The notes beneath the pieces were generated by a model. That model worked only from the letters and a program-made list of their open reading frames with translations, was not told the DNA's origin and did no database searches. DNA of 64,000 bases from the NCBI RefSeq assembly GCF_015706575.1, contig NW_024037050.1, positions 2,418,001-2,482,000 of the forward strand, read 5' to 3'. This document shows positions 22,601-32,237 of the stretch, in pieces. The position numbers and the translations under genes were made by a program. The stretch's first letter is position 1; every line of letters starts with the position of its first letter. Source of the stretch: Patiria miniata. Lineage: Eukaryota > Echinodermata > Asteroidea > Valvatida > Asterinidae.

Positions 22601-24797
22601 GAACTCCGAAAAGGCTTATACCATGGTGAAAAAGCAAGTAGTGGTGGGAGCCTACTGCTCGACACCGTGGGAATGAGGTTATTGGTGATGCAGGCGTACA
22701 AGCACAAAAATAGTCTGGTTCCTAGACAAGACGATTCTAACATTTCATAGATTATAGGTCAGGTAACCGTCAAATTCAAAAACAGAACATGAAGCAGCAA
22801 AGCTCAGCGTTTGTCTGAATGATAGTTAGGGACTTGGGGCCTATAAGGTTCGAATTTTAAATTGAAGTGAAATTACAGAAAAATAATGAGGTTGAAAATG
22901 TCCCAAAAATAAGAAATTCTTGTTTACTGTTTAAATAAAACATACAAATCGAAAATTCTTCAGGAGAAAAAAAATATTTAAAGAGCCCGGATAGCAGGGA
23001 AATTAGATCACAACAAGCCAAATTACCATTTCGTTTTCTTGACGGTTATAAATTCACAGAGGTAATAATAAACCTGTAAAATAGCATGTAAAACGAATAA
23101 AGAAGCAGATTAAACAAAAAGAAGAAGAAGACGTCTCCGAGATTAGATAACTGGAAATCAATTGCTACCCTAACCTCTGATCAATTGGTCATGCTTATTG
23201 CATTGGGCTCTGTTGTGCGGGATGTATAGGCCTTGTTGGCCTCGCCCAGCCTTCCCATGATTCCCCCGTTCCTAACCTCCACTCTCAATTATTTGAAAGA
23301 GGCAAGCTCCGGTTTTTGTTTTTGTTTTTTTTAATCCAGGTTTGACCGAATTTGTCAGGAGGATTGCGTTATCAAAGGCATCCAAATCCCGAAGGGAACG
23401 ATGATGGAATTTCCTGTCTGGGTTGTTCATCATGATCCCGAAATCTGGCCAGATCCGTACACGTTTGATCCCCAACGGTAAGAAATTAAATGGATGTGTT
23501 CGAGTAGCTAACCCGGATCGACTCGGGTTAGCGCCGTGTGCCGTGGATTAGCTCTGACGTCACTTCTCGGGGCTCACCCGGGTCAGCCACCACAGACCCT
23601 GCTCGTGGAGCAGAGTGGAAATACGTCACACTGTCGCATGCGTTGTTCATTCCAAGAAACGGACAAATTAATATGGCGGCCGGACAGCGGAAATCTCAAG
23701 TCGATCCAGGTGTGCTACTCGGACGCACCCAAAGTTTGTCTATCGGCAAATGTTGCTCGATCGAGGTTTTGCCTAGACCTCTATGCGACGCCAAGGTTGG
23801 CACCTCATTAATTGTCATAAAGTCTGCCGGTCGTGTAATTATAGTTCGTTATGCAGCCTTCCAATAGAAATTCAAATTTATATTAGTATTCACATGCAAT
23901 ACCTAGTCGTCCATTGTTAAAATACGTAGTCTATAAGAAACAAATGAAGTTAAAGTATACAATGTTTTTGTTTTATTTGATGTAGGTGGTCAGCGGAGAA
24001 TCGAGATAAGATCCACCCTCTGGCGTGGATACCCTTCGGCGGCGGGCCCCGTAAGTGTATCGGCTACCGGTTCGCTAACCTCGAGATCGCCTTGGTCATG
24101 GTCCGTCTGCTGCAGAAGTATCGCTTCGAAACGAGTGAGGAGACAGATGTAAGAATCCCGAAATAAAAGTTTTGTCGGTATTTGCTAAACGAGTGGGATT
24201 GCACAATAAGCTCTGGCTGTCTTGCATGAAAGTCTTCAACGTTGACCGGAGATTGTGCGTACATACGAGCCCGAGCCGCGGCGTCCCAATTTCAAACTGA
24301 AGTTTCATCAACAAAGTATTTTTGTAAAAACCTTTAGGCCTCCAGAGGCATGTCATTCAAATGTCACTTTGTTCAAGATTTTGTTCTGAGATAACGCAAA
24401 ATTTGCGTGACTTTTTGGACAGTCCGATTTCAAAATTGAAAAACATCGCTTTGGAATACCCAATTTACGTAAAAAGCAAGGTGTATATTTTACTCATATT
24501 GCAATAACTCAAAATTGACTTCTTGCCCCAAAGTGACAGATTTTCACATAGCCATACAAATCCCAATCTGTACAGCGCAAACTGTCCCAGGATGCAACGC
24601 AACTTCCGTTTAAAACAAGTGTGTGGAATCTATATCCATATTTTATGTGAGATTTCATGAGTTTGAGCTGGCATTTACGGCATTTTTTATTTCGTATTCT
24701 TTTTTCCCTCCCCTAGATTCCTCCGAAAGTTGGCAAGCACGGGCTTATCCTACCCGAGAACGGCATGACGCTGCGACTGGCCCCACGAAACAAATAA
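10655..24797 (+). CDS. Cytochrome P450, CYP3 clan (CYP3A/thromboxane-synthase-like), 13 exons
   Basis: Exons: 10655-10704, 11485-11578, 13483-13535, 17268-17364, 19450-19566, 19883-19971, 20741-20892, 21182-21312, 21634-21759, 21988-22208, 23340-23477, 23986-24148, 24717-24797; all borders are GT..AG, phases agree, and the total is 503 codons. The product is a haem monooxygenase of the ER membrane fed by P450 reductase. Residues 2-17 are a hydrophobic anchor, followed by YKRR and a GPPPLPIVGN hinge. W119-x3-R123 is the C helix, the I helix reads GNYETT (E313), ExxR is 367-370, the PERF-like arginine is R423 and the haem loop FGGGPRKCIG has Cys447. The lengths of exons 2, 3, 6 and 12 (94, 53, 89, 163 bp) match what I recall of vertebrate CYP3A; exons 9-11 do not. 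The I-helix GN replaces the usual AG. Substrate unknown. An AATAAA overlaps the stop codon. Confidence 0.93.
10788..11251. mobile_element. Foldback MITE, family F1 (partly deleted copy)
   Basis: In P450 intron 1. The ends are inverted repeats of about 100 bp beginning TGTGTCCC and ending GGGACATACA, with a further inner pair. The left half matches the 20040-20640 element along its length, but the right arm is shortened. Non-coding. Confidence 0.75.
11695..12508. mobile_element. Possible DNA element with weak CAGGGTGA ends
   Basis: In P450 intron 2. The left end reads CAGGGTGATGCAGAAAGAAGG and the right end, reversed, CAGGGTGAGACCAAAAGAAA. The ends match for only about 20 bp with mismatches, and no target duplication is clear. 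The ends resemble the TA-flanked element at 34379-34882. Confidence 0.35.
12509..13482. other. Remainder of P450 intron 2
   Basis: No gene. AT-rich, with a C-rich stretch at 13205-13265 and a poly-T tract just before the exon 3 acceptor. Confidence 0.4.
13572..13860 (+). repeat. 5' LTR
   Basis: Begins TGTAACGG and ends CGTTACA. A TATAAG-type box lies near 13730 and AATAAA at 13767-13772, the usual order of LTR promoter and poly(A) signal. The terminal bases form an inverted repeat (TGTAACG/CGTTACA). Confidence 0.9.
14108..14896 (+). repeat. 297-bp tandem repeats inside the LTR element
   Basis: Two full copies and most of a third, starting at 14108, 14405 and 14702. The period of exactly 297 bp is a multiple of three, and one forward frame stays open across the whole array (within 13804-15093). 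The units resemble no domain that I know. Confidence 0.9.
15014..15475 (+). repeat. 39-bp tandem repeats inside the LTR element
   Basis: About 12 units of 39 bp (13 codons), each with GTTGCTCCGCACGGGA and AATGGAGCGGAGCC. Several frames remain open across it because the period is a multiple of three. A run of shorter 15-bp CCCAGAGG/GAGA-type units follows to about 15600. Confidence 0.9.
15671..15959 (+). repeat. 3' LTR
   Basis: A second copy of 13572-13860 with the same length and about 98% identity, preceded by a purine tract and followed by the GTAT target duplication. Confidence 0.9.
15964..16174. other. P450 intron 3, between elements
   Basis: No gene or repeat recognised. Confidence 0.4.
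16175..16552. mobile_element. MITE with about 40-bp terminal inverted repeats
   Basis: Ends (reversed on the right) share A-rich runs followed by ATAGTCTGTCTCTGGTCAG. The element is about 378 bp and non-coding, in P450 intron 3. Superfamily not clear; a TTA-like flank is possible. Confidence 0.7.
17920..18545. mobile_element. Foldback element in P450 intron 4
   Basis: The inner arms 17940-18125 and 18375-18520 are inverted copies, sharing AGCCAATTTCATAAGCTACT and CAATGACCCTAAAACC. The right end reads CTCACCCTGTA, like the TA-flanked element at 34379-34882. The left terminus is eroded. Confidence 0.7.
18640..19325 (+). repeat. Degenerate CTGG/TTGG tetranucleotide array
   Basis: About 690 bp built of CTGG, TTGG, CTGA and CTAG words with strong strand asymmetry (G/T-rich on plus). 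It ends 125 bp before P450 exon 5. The array is old enough to be heavily diverged, yet it keeps the 4-base rhythm. Confidence 0.85.
20040..20640. mobile_element. Foldback MITE, family F1 (near-complete palindrome)
   Basis: In P450 intron 6. Almost the whole 600 bp folds back on itself, with arms of about 290 bp that share TCCTTGGCCTAAACCCCT, AGTTCCTTGCCTTAAT and TGGGATTGGAAT. The copy at 10788-11251 in intron 1 of the same gene belongs to the same family. No coding capacity. The RNA would form a long hairpin if transcribed with the intron. Confidence 0.88.
22412..22620. mobile_element. Small foldback MITE in P450 intron 10
   Basis: Arms of about 85 bp (22412-22495 and 22535-22620) share AAGCCTTTTCGGAGTTCCAA and AACCTGTGGCAA. 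Non-coding. Confidence 0.85.
22621..23339. other. Rest of P450 intron 10
   Basis: No gene or repeat recognised; AT-rich, with a purine-rich GAAGAAG stretch near 23120. Confidence 0.4.
23478..23985. other. P450 intron 11
   Basis: No gene recognised. 23505-23720 is richer in GC than its surroundings, and two overlapping frames of about 100 codons are open there without recognisable domains. Confidence 0.4.
24185..24262 (+). repeat. Fragment of dispersed repeat family R
   Basis: Shares GCACAATAAGCTCTGG and TCTTGCATGAAAGTCTT with the copies at 8660-9142 and 53980-54190. Confidence 0.6.
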
Positions 24798-26040
24798 AAG
24801 GATTGATTGAGGTGTTGGAGAAACAATTTGCTTTCGGTTTCAAGTGTAATATAGTTATTGTTTATTATTCCAAAGTTTGTGACGGGGAAACTGGTAAGGA
24901 ACATGCATTGTACATTGTTATTCTCGGGGATTATCAAAGCCTTGTTACAAGTACGCATGCGCATATGGCCGGGGATCATGACTGAACGTTCGCTCGTACC
25001 CCTCCCCCCCCCCCCCCCCCCCACCCCGCCCTGCAAACAGGACGCTGGGACAGGCTGATGAATTTACGCTCTGATTGATAGATTTTGCGTAACATTACGA
25101 CCTGCAAGTCATCACGGCCACGACCCTGCAAGGTTTATGAAACGCCCGTTAAGATTGAGTCATCACTCTTTTATTCCCAATCATAAATGTTTATTTTTCT
25201 CCTTGAAAAGCGTATTTATGTATGAAAATCTGTAAAACGTGTCTGTTTTGTCAATTTCCAATTCCCGTCACTTGCTCAGGCTCCGTTTCGAATTCATGAA
25301 GGGTCAAATCACATCCGATGTGGAATGTGTGCATTTCTATGAGAAAGTTTTCGGATAGCATTTGCGCGCATTGGCTAACTGCGGTCTTAAACATCTGCAG
25401 ACAGATGCTTTATACATAGGTCATGATAAATTACCCAGAATGCCATCCCCACTTCACAAGATGATGTGAAGCTCATCAGCGTGTCCCAGCGCAGGGCGGG
25501 GGTACAAGCGAAGACTGAACGTTACATCCCCCCCCCCCCCCCCCAGCGCTTCCACAAATGAAAATTGTCTGATCCTGACAACCAAATATCCTATACTTTT
25601 CCCCCGATTTTCTTAGTTTTTTAAACCCCCGAAAAAATATAGACTATACGTTCCTTAATGCTATGGGTAAGCAGAGGTCAGTACAATGTTCAAAATATCC
25701 CGTCCCTTTTGAAGAAAGCAATTTGTGCGCACGCGCAGCAAGATTTATTTTACTGGTCTTGTTTGAAGTCGTCCTATATCTGACGTGATTTTCAATAAAA
25801 ACAAATAATATAAAAACAAATAATATTGTGGAATTTGCTCAGAGTTAAATAATATCCTTAGAATTTCTTTAGATTTGGGGGATTTCCTCAACATTTCCCA
25901 TATTTCTTTTGTCATTTCCTTAGAAATTCCTTTGAATGTAAAACTTTCCATAAAATGAGGACATTTCCTTGAAAGTGGAGGCAATGTCTGTCCTCAATAA
26001 TACGAAGGTTGTTAATTTGACGTAGTGACAGGCATATAAG
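24798..26040. other. Intergenic, with two poly-C tracts in inverted context
   Basis: No gene. A C-rich run lies at about 24999-25025 and another at about 25529-25545. Roughly 70 bp beside each (24985-25070 and 25460-25535) are inverted copies that share CCCCGCCCTGC and a GCTGGGACA-type block, so they are probably ends of an old repeat. 25800-25985 is AT-rich. Confidence 0.5.
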
Positions 26041-26074
26041 TGGTTCCGTTAGATATGGCGGAAGTAAACACTAT

Positions 26075-26600
26075 AAATAGTTTGTTTCGGGTGTCAGTAT
26101 ATAGGTCTTCCCGGTTACTTGAAAAAAAACTTCTCTATTCAAATTTAGTCATTTATCATTCAGTTTCAAAGTTCGGTCAATTCGGGCGATTTTACAATGC
26201 AGTGCGCCATCAAGAGTTTGCCATTGCCAGTCAATTTTTCAAGTCAGTTTACGGTCGACAAAACATGGCCCATTTGAATGAGTGTCAGTAGACGACTTGG
26301 GCTAATTTGTTATAGATTGGGGCATAGCGTTCTGCCGCCTTACCAAAATCACCATATTGATAAAAAGAAAAGAAAAGGGCAAACATAAACTTGAATCGTA
26401 CGCTTACGAGAACTACTGACTGGAAAAACGAACAATTCCAAATGTTCCGCGCTGCGAATTTGTCGACCATCTCCCACAATGCACTGGGAAAAATGAACTC
26501 TCCATGGCAAGATCTTAATTGGTGGCGCACTGAATTGTGAATCGCCCGAATTAAGCGCTTGGTCAAGAATTCGTCAACAAAGATTGACTTCCTCGCAGCT
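26075..26600. repeat. Old foldback-like element
   Basis: 26170-26225 and 26505-26560 are inverted copies sharing AATTCGGGCGATT, AGTGCGCCA and TTGCCAT. Outer limits are uncertain. Non-coding. Confidence 0.55.
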
Positions 26601-27356
26601 TTCACCGAATTCCAGCATTCAGAGATCGAATGCGTCTTATATCAATCACTTATAAACTAATGTCAAGTATATTAGTCTGGTAGTGCTTAAGCATTTCCCT
26701 TGTGTCCTCCAGCACAATCTTGCGCATTCGTTCGTTGGTGTTATCAAACACACTTGTATGGCAGAATATGAATTCTTAGCTCTGGCAACAGAGCTGCTAC
26801 AAGTCACTTGGGTGTCTGTCGGTCAGTGGCCCCCTCCCCCTCAATAAATTGACCACAAACGAACCCCCTAACTTCATGCAAGACTTTCATGCAAGACTTT
26901 TTGCAAAACGGCCAGTGCAATAGTCTCTCACCTGTGTTTTTTTATTTACTGAATTACACGGTTCAGCATAGACGAGACGAAATCGACTACTCCTTGACGA
27001 ATATGTGTGTCAACTAAAATTGAAATTGTATGATAAAGGACGAAATTAAATATTGAAAGTGCACTAAATCGATTATGCCGCACGAATTCGAATACCAGAA
27101 TCGGTGAAGTTGCATGAGAAACGTTCATAAAATTACCATAGCCAGGAAAACATTACAATAAACATTGAAGTGATAGAGCTGTAATTTTTGAAATCGCTGT
27201 TGATAAAGAAGTAATCGTATAATGTGGTATTTAAAAATGTTAACCTCGTTTCTCGTATAATTATAGAAATAGAAGTTATCAGAGCAGCAGAATTAAAAAT
27301 AGCAGGTTGTAGCTTTTATTTGATAGTCATTAATATTCGCAAATATATGATGAGTA
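26601..27356. repeat. Intergenic with a minus-strand copy of family R
   Basis: The copy lies at about 26775-26925: read on the minus strand it has GTCTTGCATGAAAGTCTTGC, GGTCAAT and CAAGTGACTTGTAGCAGC in the family order. The rest, 26930-27356, is AT-rich with no gene. Confidence 0.55.
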
Positions 27357-27598
27357 TACTCTCTAAATTCCAAAGAGTGAAATTAGGGACTTGACGTTTA
27401 AGAATGAAAATCACTCTCATTTTAGATTGAAAAAAGTCTGAAAACAGAACCACTTCAGTCGAAGCTCGAGTAAAACCTCGATCGTTTCGATTGAAGGAAT
27501 TTCACTCTAAAACGTCTAGTCCCTAGTTTCCGACTGTGGGGGTAAATCTTTACTCGAATTAATGGAGTGAATTTTCACTCTTTGGAATTTAGAAAGTA
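27357..27598. mobile_element. MITE with 28-bp TIRs and TA target
   Basis: Ends match as TACTYTCTAAATTCCAAAGA followed by GTGAAA; the outermost TA may be the target duplication, as in Tc1/mariner-type elements. 242 bp, non-coding. Confidence 0.75.
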
Positions 27599-28319
27599 AT
27601 AAAAGAATGAGGTGATGGTTTTATGGACGACCCTCGTAGAAATAGTGTAGATATACACCTATTACTCTTAGTAGAATTACGTAATTTTCTTATATTTTCT
27701 AAATCAATGGATAGCTGTAGCCATGAATAAATGATGTATAATGTTAATACCAGATAAAAATAACATTAACGTTCATGGTGGGCATGCATTATGTTTGACT
27801 ATTCTTCAGGTTCACATCGGGATGAAAACCTCAGAAACAGTGTTTACAAGTACAAGGGGGTAATGATAAGTAATTGTGAATCTTCAAATTTAGAAAGAGC
27901 ATTTAATTTATAAAAATGTCTGAGCATAGTTGTAACATTGTTGTAGTACTCGTACTCGAATGTCAAAGTACTCGTACTCGACATGTCGAAATTATACTCG
28001 ATCATCAAAGTACTCTTACTCCAATAGAAGTAGGCCCCCCTACTCGAAAAAAAGAAAAGGTAAGGCTTGAACTATACCTATAGGCCTTATTTTATCGATA
28101 CTTTCAGTTAGAAATGATTGGCTTGGGGGAATGCGGAGAAATCGAAAAAGAAACGTGTCTACAATTCAGGAAGTTTTGCTGATGAACCTCCCCCAAAAAA
28201 GGCCTGGATCCGCCCCTATCGCGTGTTGTATTCCACGCTTTCGGCGGGGCGTTTGTATTCATCATTAAGCCTATACGTTTGCTAAACATACTCATCGTTA
28301 CACAACACTGCTCGAACAC
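27599..28319. other. Intergenic
   Basis: No gene. 27950-28030 has a run of short GTACTCGTACTCGA-type repeats. 28130-28220 is a truncated end of the GGATCCGCCCCT element that is fuller at 33382-33798. Confidence 0.45.
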
Positions 28320-29215
28320 TAGTATTATATGTGCAGGCCAGTAAATCGGTCCGAAATTGCCTACGCCGGCCAAATTCTTCAATACAGCATTTTTAAGGCC
28401 ATAAACTTGATGATTTGGAAAAAAGGTTGGAATAAGCCGTGGAGAGGACTGTGAGCTTGTGTTCTGGTAGCCTTTAGTCAAGTCCCACGTGCCTACCCGG
28501 ACACGTGACGCACCCGGATGCTGACTCGTAAAAAGACTAGCACGAGCGGAGAACGCTTATGTTTTTCGTTACATTTTGTCTACCGATTTGGTAGACATGC
28601 ATTATGCATTACCCGTTGTGAATTGACCAATGAAAATGCAGAACCGTCGTTGTGCGCAAGACAGATGGCGCGCGTGCTGTGCTGTTGCTGGTAACCGCAA
28701 ACCACCGTTAGATAATTGGTTTATATTGCTTGATTTATATTACGTGAATAAATGAATAAGTGATTAGTTCCGCGGGCAGCGGCTCCGCCGCTCGTGCTAG
28801 TCTTTTTACGTGCCAGCATCCGGGGTGCGTTACGTGTCCGGATGGTCCGGTATAGTCGCGGGGGACTTGACTAAAGGCTAGTGTTCTGGTGAAGTGTGGA
28901 TGATGATGAGACCCTACATTCGCACTATTTTGCAATGGAGCGTAGGTGCGTCTATTTTCAAATTGGCGATGGGCTTCAGGACTGCTTTTAGGGGTGATCA
29001 TCTTTGAATGGCATTTTCTCCCAAAAGCCAATGCAATGGTTAACCCCCCCCCCGGAAAATTGAACAGACTGTGAAAGATGATGAAATAAGCTTTAATTTG
29101 ATGTTCGTCTTGAACACCACAGAGAGTTGTGAGTATCATGATTTCTGAAGTGGGGCATTAATCATTGGGGTCTACGGAAATTTATTTACTGGTCTGCAAC
29201 CTTGGGGGACCAGGT
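28320..29215. mobile_element. TTAA-type DNA element, copy 1, interrupted by a MULE-like element
   Basis: 28330-28467 and 28881-29215 align, in inverse orientation, with the element at 59543-60018. The outer ends read GCAGGCCAGTAAAT and ATTTACTGGTCTGCAACC. The break is filled by the 413-bp element 28468-28880. A C-run at about 29045 is also present in the other copy. Non-coding. Confidence 0.75.
28468..28880. mobile_element. MULE-like MITE with long TIRs and 9-bp target duplication
   Basis: Begins TAGCCTTTAGTCAAGTCCC and ends with its reverse complement. The TIRs extend about 85-95 bp, both including CGTAAAAAGACTAGCACGAG. The flanks are GTGTTCTGG on both sides (28459-28467 and 28881-28889). 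The long TIR and 9-bp duplication fit the Mutator superfamily. Non-coding, non-autonomous. Confidence 0.85.
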
Positions 29216-30145
29216 TGGGTGGGGGAAATTTATGCTTGTGGAAAAACCGTGACGTAGAGTACACTCTCAAATGTGAGGCATTCTGGCAAAATGAGACAGA
29301 GCTGGGCAGAGGTCGAAATGAGGGTTTTCAGGTATTAGGAAAGAAAATAAAATTCTCCTTGCAATACTTTTTGTTGCACTTCAATCGGACTTTCTGTTGA
29401 CAATTTTATGTCTGTTTAAAGTTCACATTTATCGACATGTCAAAAAAGTTAATACTGCAAAAGAGGCCTTAAAAGTTTCGAGCTTTGTAGTTGTGAAAAT
29501 GAAAGATGTCAATTGTTTCTCCTTAAAAACGCTTTTATTCCACAATTTTTGTACTATTTCTTTAAGTAAGATTTGAGGCTTTCGGTCACAGCACACTGAC
29601 CGGATCATCGAGTTGAACCACCATTCTCAGTTGAGAAATTATTCGCACATGGTGTTTCCGCAAACCTTTCATTATTTACTATTTTGAAAATACGTGTTGT
29701 TGACATATCAAAGATTACAAATATCAGTGAATCTGGAAATTGAAAAAAAATCCATCATATTCGTTTTGTTGCATTTTCTCCAGTTTGGCCTGTGCCCAGT
29801 TCAGGTGTAGCATGAATTTAGGTTTTATGAAATACGGACTCATTGGTGGTATTGCGCATGCTCATGCATAGATAATTAGGAGAGGGATCGGTCACGTGGA
29901 GGGTTTAACCAATAAAAGGGAAAAAGAGTCCGATTTTCATACGAGTCCGATTTTCATATGACACCGTCTCATTTTGCAGAATACCTCACAAATAGCGCCC
30001 TCTGTTGTTTGAATAAAGCCATCACAGTTCCCTGGCGACGGAACATGGCGGCGCAAACGTCCAAAAGAAAACTGGCATGACTGGTCTACGGGTTAGTGCA
30101 GTGTTTTTGTTTGCCAGTAATTCAAAATGTTAGTCTTTAAGTTGT
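29216..30145. other. Intergenic
   Basis: No gene. A short inverted match (29263-29300 with 29962-29992, sharing TCTCATTTTGC and CCTCAC) hints at an old element. A doubled AGTCCGATTTTCATA unit lies at 29928-29960. Confidence 0.4.
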
Positions 30146-31860
30146 ACTACACCCGTGAACGTGGTTATATAGCCACGCTTTCGAGTCAACTCGTACCTTG
30201 GGCGACTCGTACCTTGGACAACTCGTACCTTGGACAACTCGTACCTTGGACATCTCGTACCTTGGATAACTCGTACCTTGGACAACTCGTACCTTCAATT
30301 AAGACGACTCGTACCATCAGAATAAAAAGTAGAGTACACTGTAGATACGTGCGTGACTTAGAGTGTGGTTCCTTGACTCCGAAACGATATGATTCTTTTC
30401 AAGTCAAAGTTAATTTCTATCTCACAGAACCACATTCAAGATCTAATGGCTTTGCCAGGCAGCATGATTTTCCGCATTGGGCCTGGTGGGCCGGCCTCCG
30501 AGGGCGTGAGCAGCGGTCGGTCGTGCGCGGTACCGATGCCGGTGACTCGGAAGCGGCCGGCCTGCGAGCTGCGCGGCGCGCGCGGCAGTGCCATTCTGTT
30601 TTTAATGGATAAGTTAAGATAGATTGAATTTTACAGTGGAGAAACTTCAGATGCGGATTTGGTGTGGTTTAATTATGCAATACAGCCTAACCACCGTAAC
30701 ATCCTGTTTCCAACCGACAAAATATTAGACAAACCAACCGACAAAATATTAGAAAGCAAATTTAAACATTTAATTTGTCTAAATAAAGTAATTTCTGCGT
30801 TTTCTTGTGAAGTCTAATAACCAAAGTATACAAGAGCAGTCAGTACTTTTAAATGATTCAGTCCTTTCCTAGCTATAAGTCTGAAAGTCGAAAATGTAAA
30901 AAAAAAAATCACAGTTGGTTTATTCATCAACTGGTTTATTCGAAACATTTACAAATTGGGCGGGGGTTTGGCCAGATGTTTCGTCATAGTCCGACTTGTT
31001 GAAATGAAATGATGAACAGCAGACAAGCAATCGTCTCTTGAGCAGCGCAATGGTTCATCAGAAACCCGCAAGATCATCTGAAAAAAAAAATTAGCGGTTA
31101 GCACATAGTTTTGGGATGAAAATTAGTATTTCCTAACAAAATTGGAAATATTTGTCAGTCCAAGATTCACGTCTTATCATTTTTGCGGGGAAAAAAAAAA
31201 GTAGTTCAGATGATTATAGGGATCAATAATAGGAAAAATGTTGCAACGTGACGCCACTTTGTTCTTCATATATATATATATATCATCTCAATGATGGTCA
31301 TTCATTGCAAAAATGATGGTAAGACGTGAATCTTGGATAAAAACATCAGTTCCATAATATTTTCAAAGTCTAAGCCTAAGTCTCTAAACGTAACGGCAGA
31401 CTGCATCAATGTCACCGTGCACAGACGTCCATATTGACCGGTCAGCGCGGCGCAAGAACCGTGTCACTTTGCACGGATGCCGCGTGGGCCTGTACATGCC
31501 GCGCACACAGTAAGCTGCCGCGGCCGGCTCCGCGCTAAATAAATTCCTCTTTTTGGGGGGAAAGAGAGCCCATACCAAAAAGAGATTCACCTTTTTTTTA
31601 ATAAGCAGTCCACTTTCAATGAGTTACGGTCCACTTTATTCAGCCTCGGATCATTATCCTGATTGACGGTACGACTTGACTTACGCGTGATGGTACGAGT
31701 CGTCTTAACTGAAGGTACGACTTACCGAAGGTACGAGTTGTCCAAGGTACGACTCGGTATAATGACGTCGAGTTGAAGGTACGAGTTGTCCAAGGTACGA
31801 GTTGCCCAAGGTACGAGATGACCTGTTACCATAGCCACGATTCGATATACACATAGGCCT
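30146..31860. mobile_element. TU-like foldback element with 16-bp tandem repeats in its arms
   Basis: The left arm carries seven tandem 16-bp units of ACTCGTACCTTGGACA (about 30189-30300) plus one separate unit. The right arm carries about eight units of the reverse complement (about 31668-31830). Both outer edges have AGCCACG next to TATA-like sequence. The interior (about 1.3 kb) has no recognisable transposase and holds two GC-rich patches (30480-30600, 31390-31545) that are not copies of each other, and an (AT)n run near 31270. Inverted arms made of short tandem units recall the TU foldback transposons known from sea urchins. Confidence 0.7.
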
Positions 31861-32237
31861 ACATCACATAATTATATCGTCATGATCGTCAGACCCCCTA
31901 AAAAAAAGACGAGGATATGATATACGCGTTGCAAGCTGTTAATACCTGCGTAAATTATGGTGACTCAAGGATATCATCTCAACATGCACACTGAAGGTCA
32001 TTCAAGAGACATGAATCTGGGACTGAGAAGAGAAACATTTCAAATGTTGTTACTGTCAGGAAATACTTGACTCTCCATACTATTACTAGACTCATACACA
32101 ATCGCGGAAGTGATGGCGTCGGGTTGCAACATTTTTTCCAAGAAAAAGATTAGAGAAATATAGGCCTAGCACATTTGGTTTGAAAAAGCTTTATTTTTTT
32201 TTAAAGATCCTGAATCCATGGAGCTAAAACCTGGCCC
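31861..32237. other. Intergenic
   Basis: No gene or repeat recognised; AT-rich. Confidence 0.4.

Noticed and set aside
23536-23867. Two overlapping frames of about 100 codons in P450 intron 11
   Set aside because: No domain, no supporting splice structure, and the P450 exons on both sides join in phase without it.
30189-30300. CRISPR-like array of short repeats
   Set aside because: The 16-bp units are head-to-tail without spacers, in a eukaryotic foldback element with an inverted counterpart.
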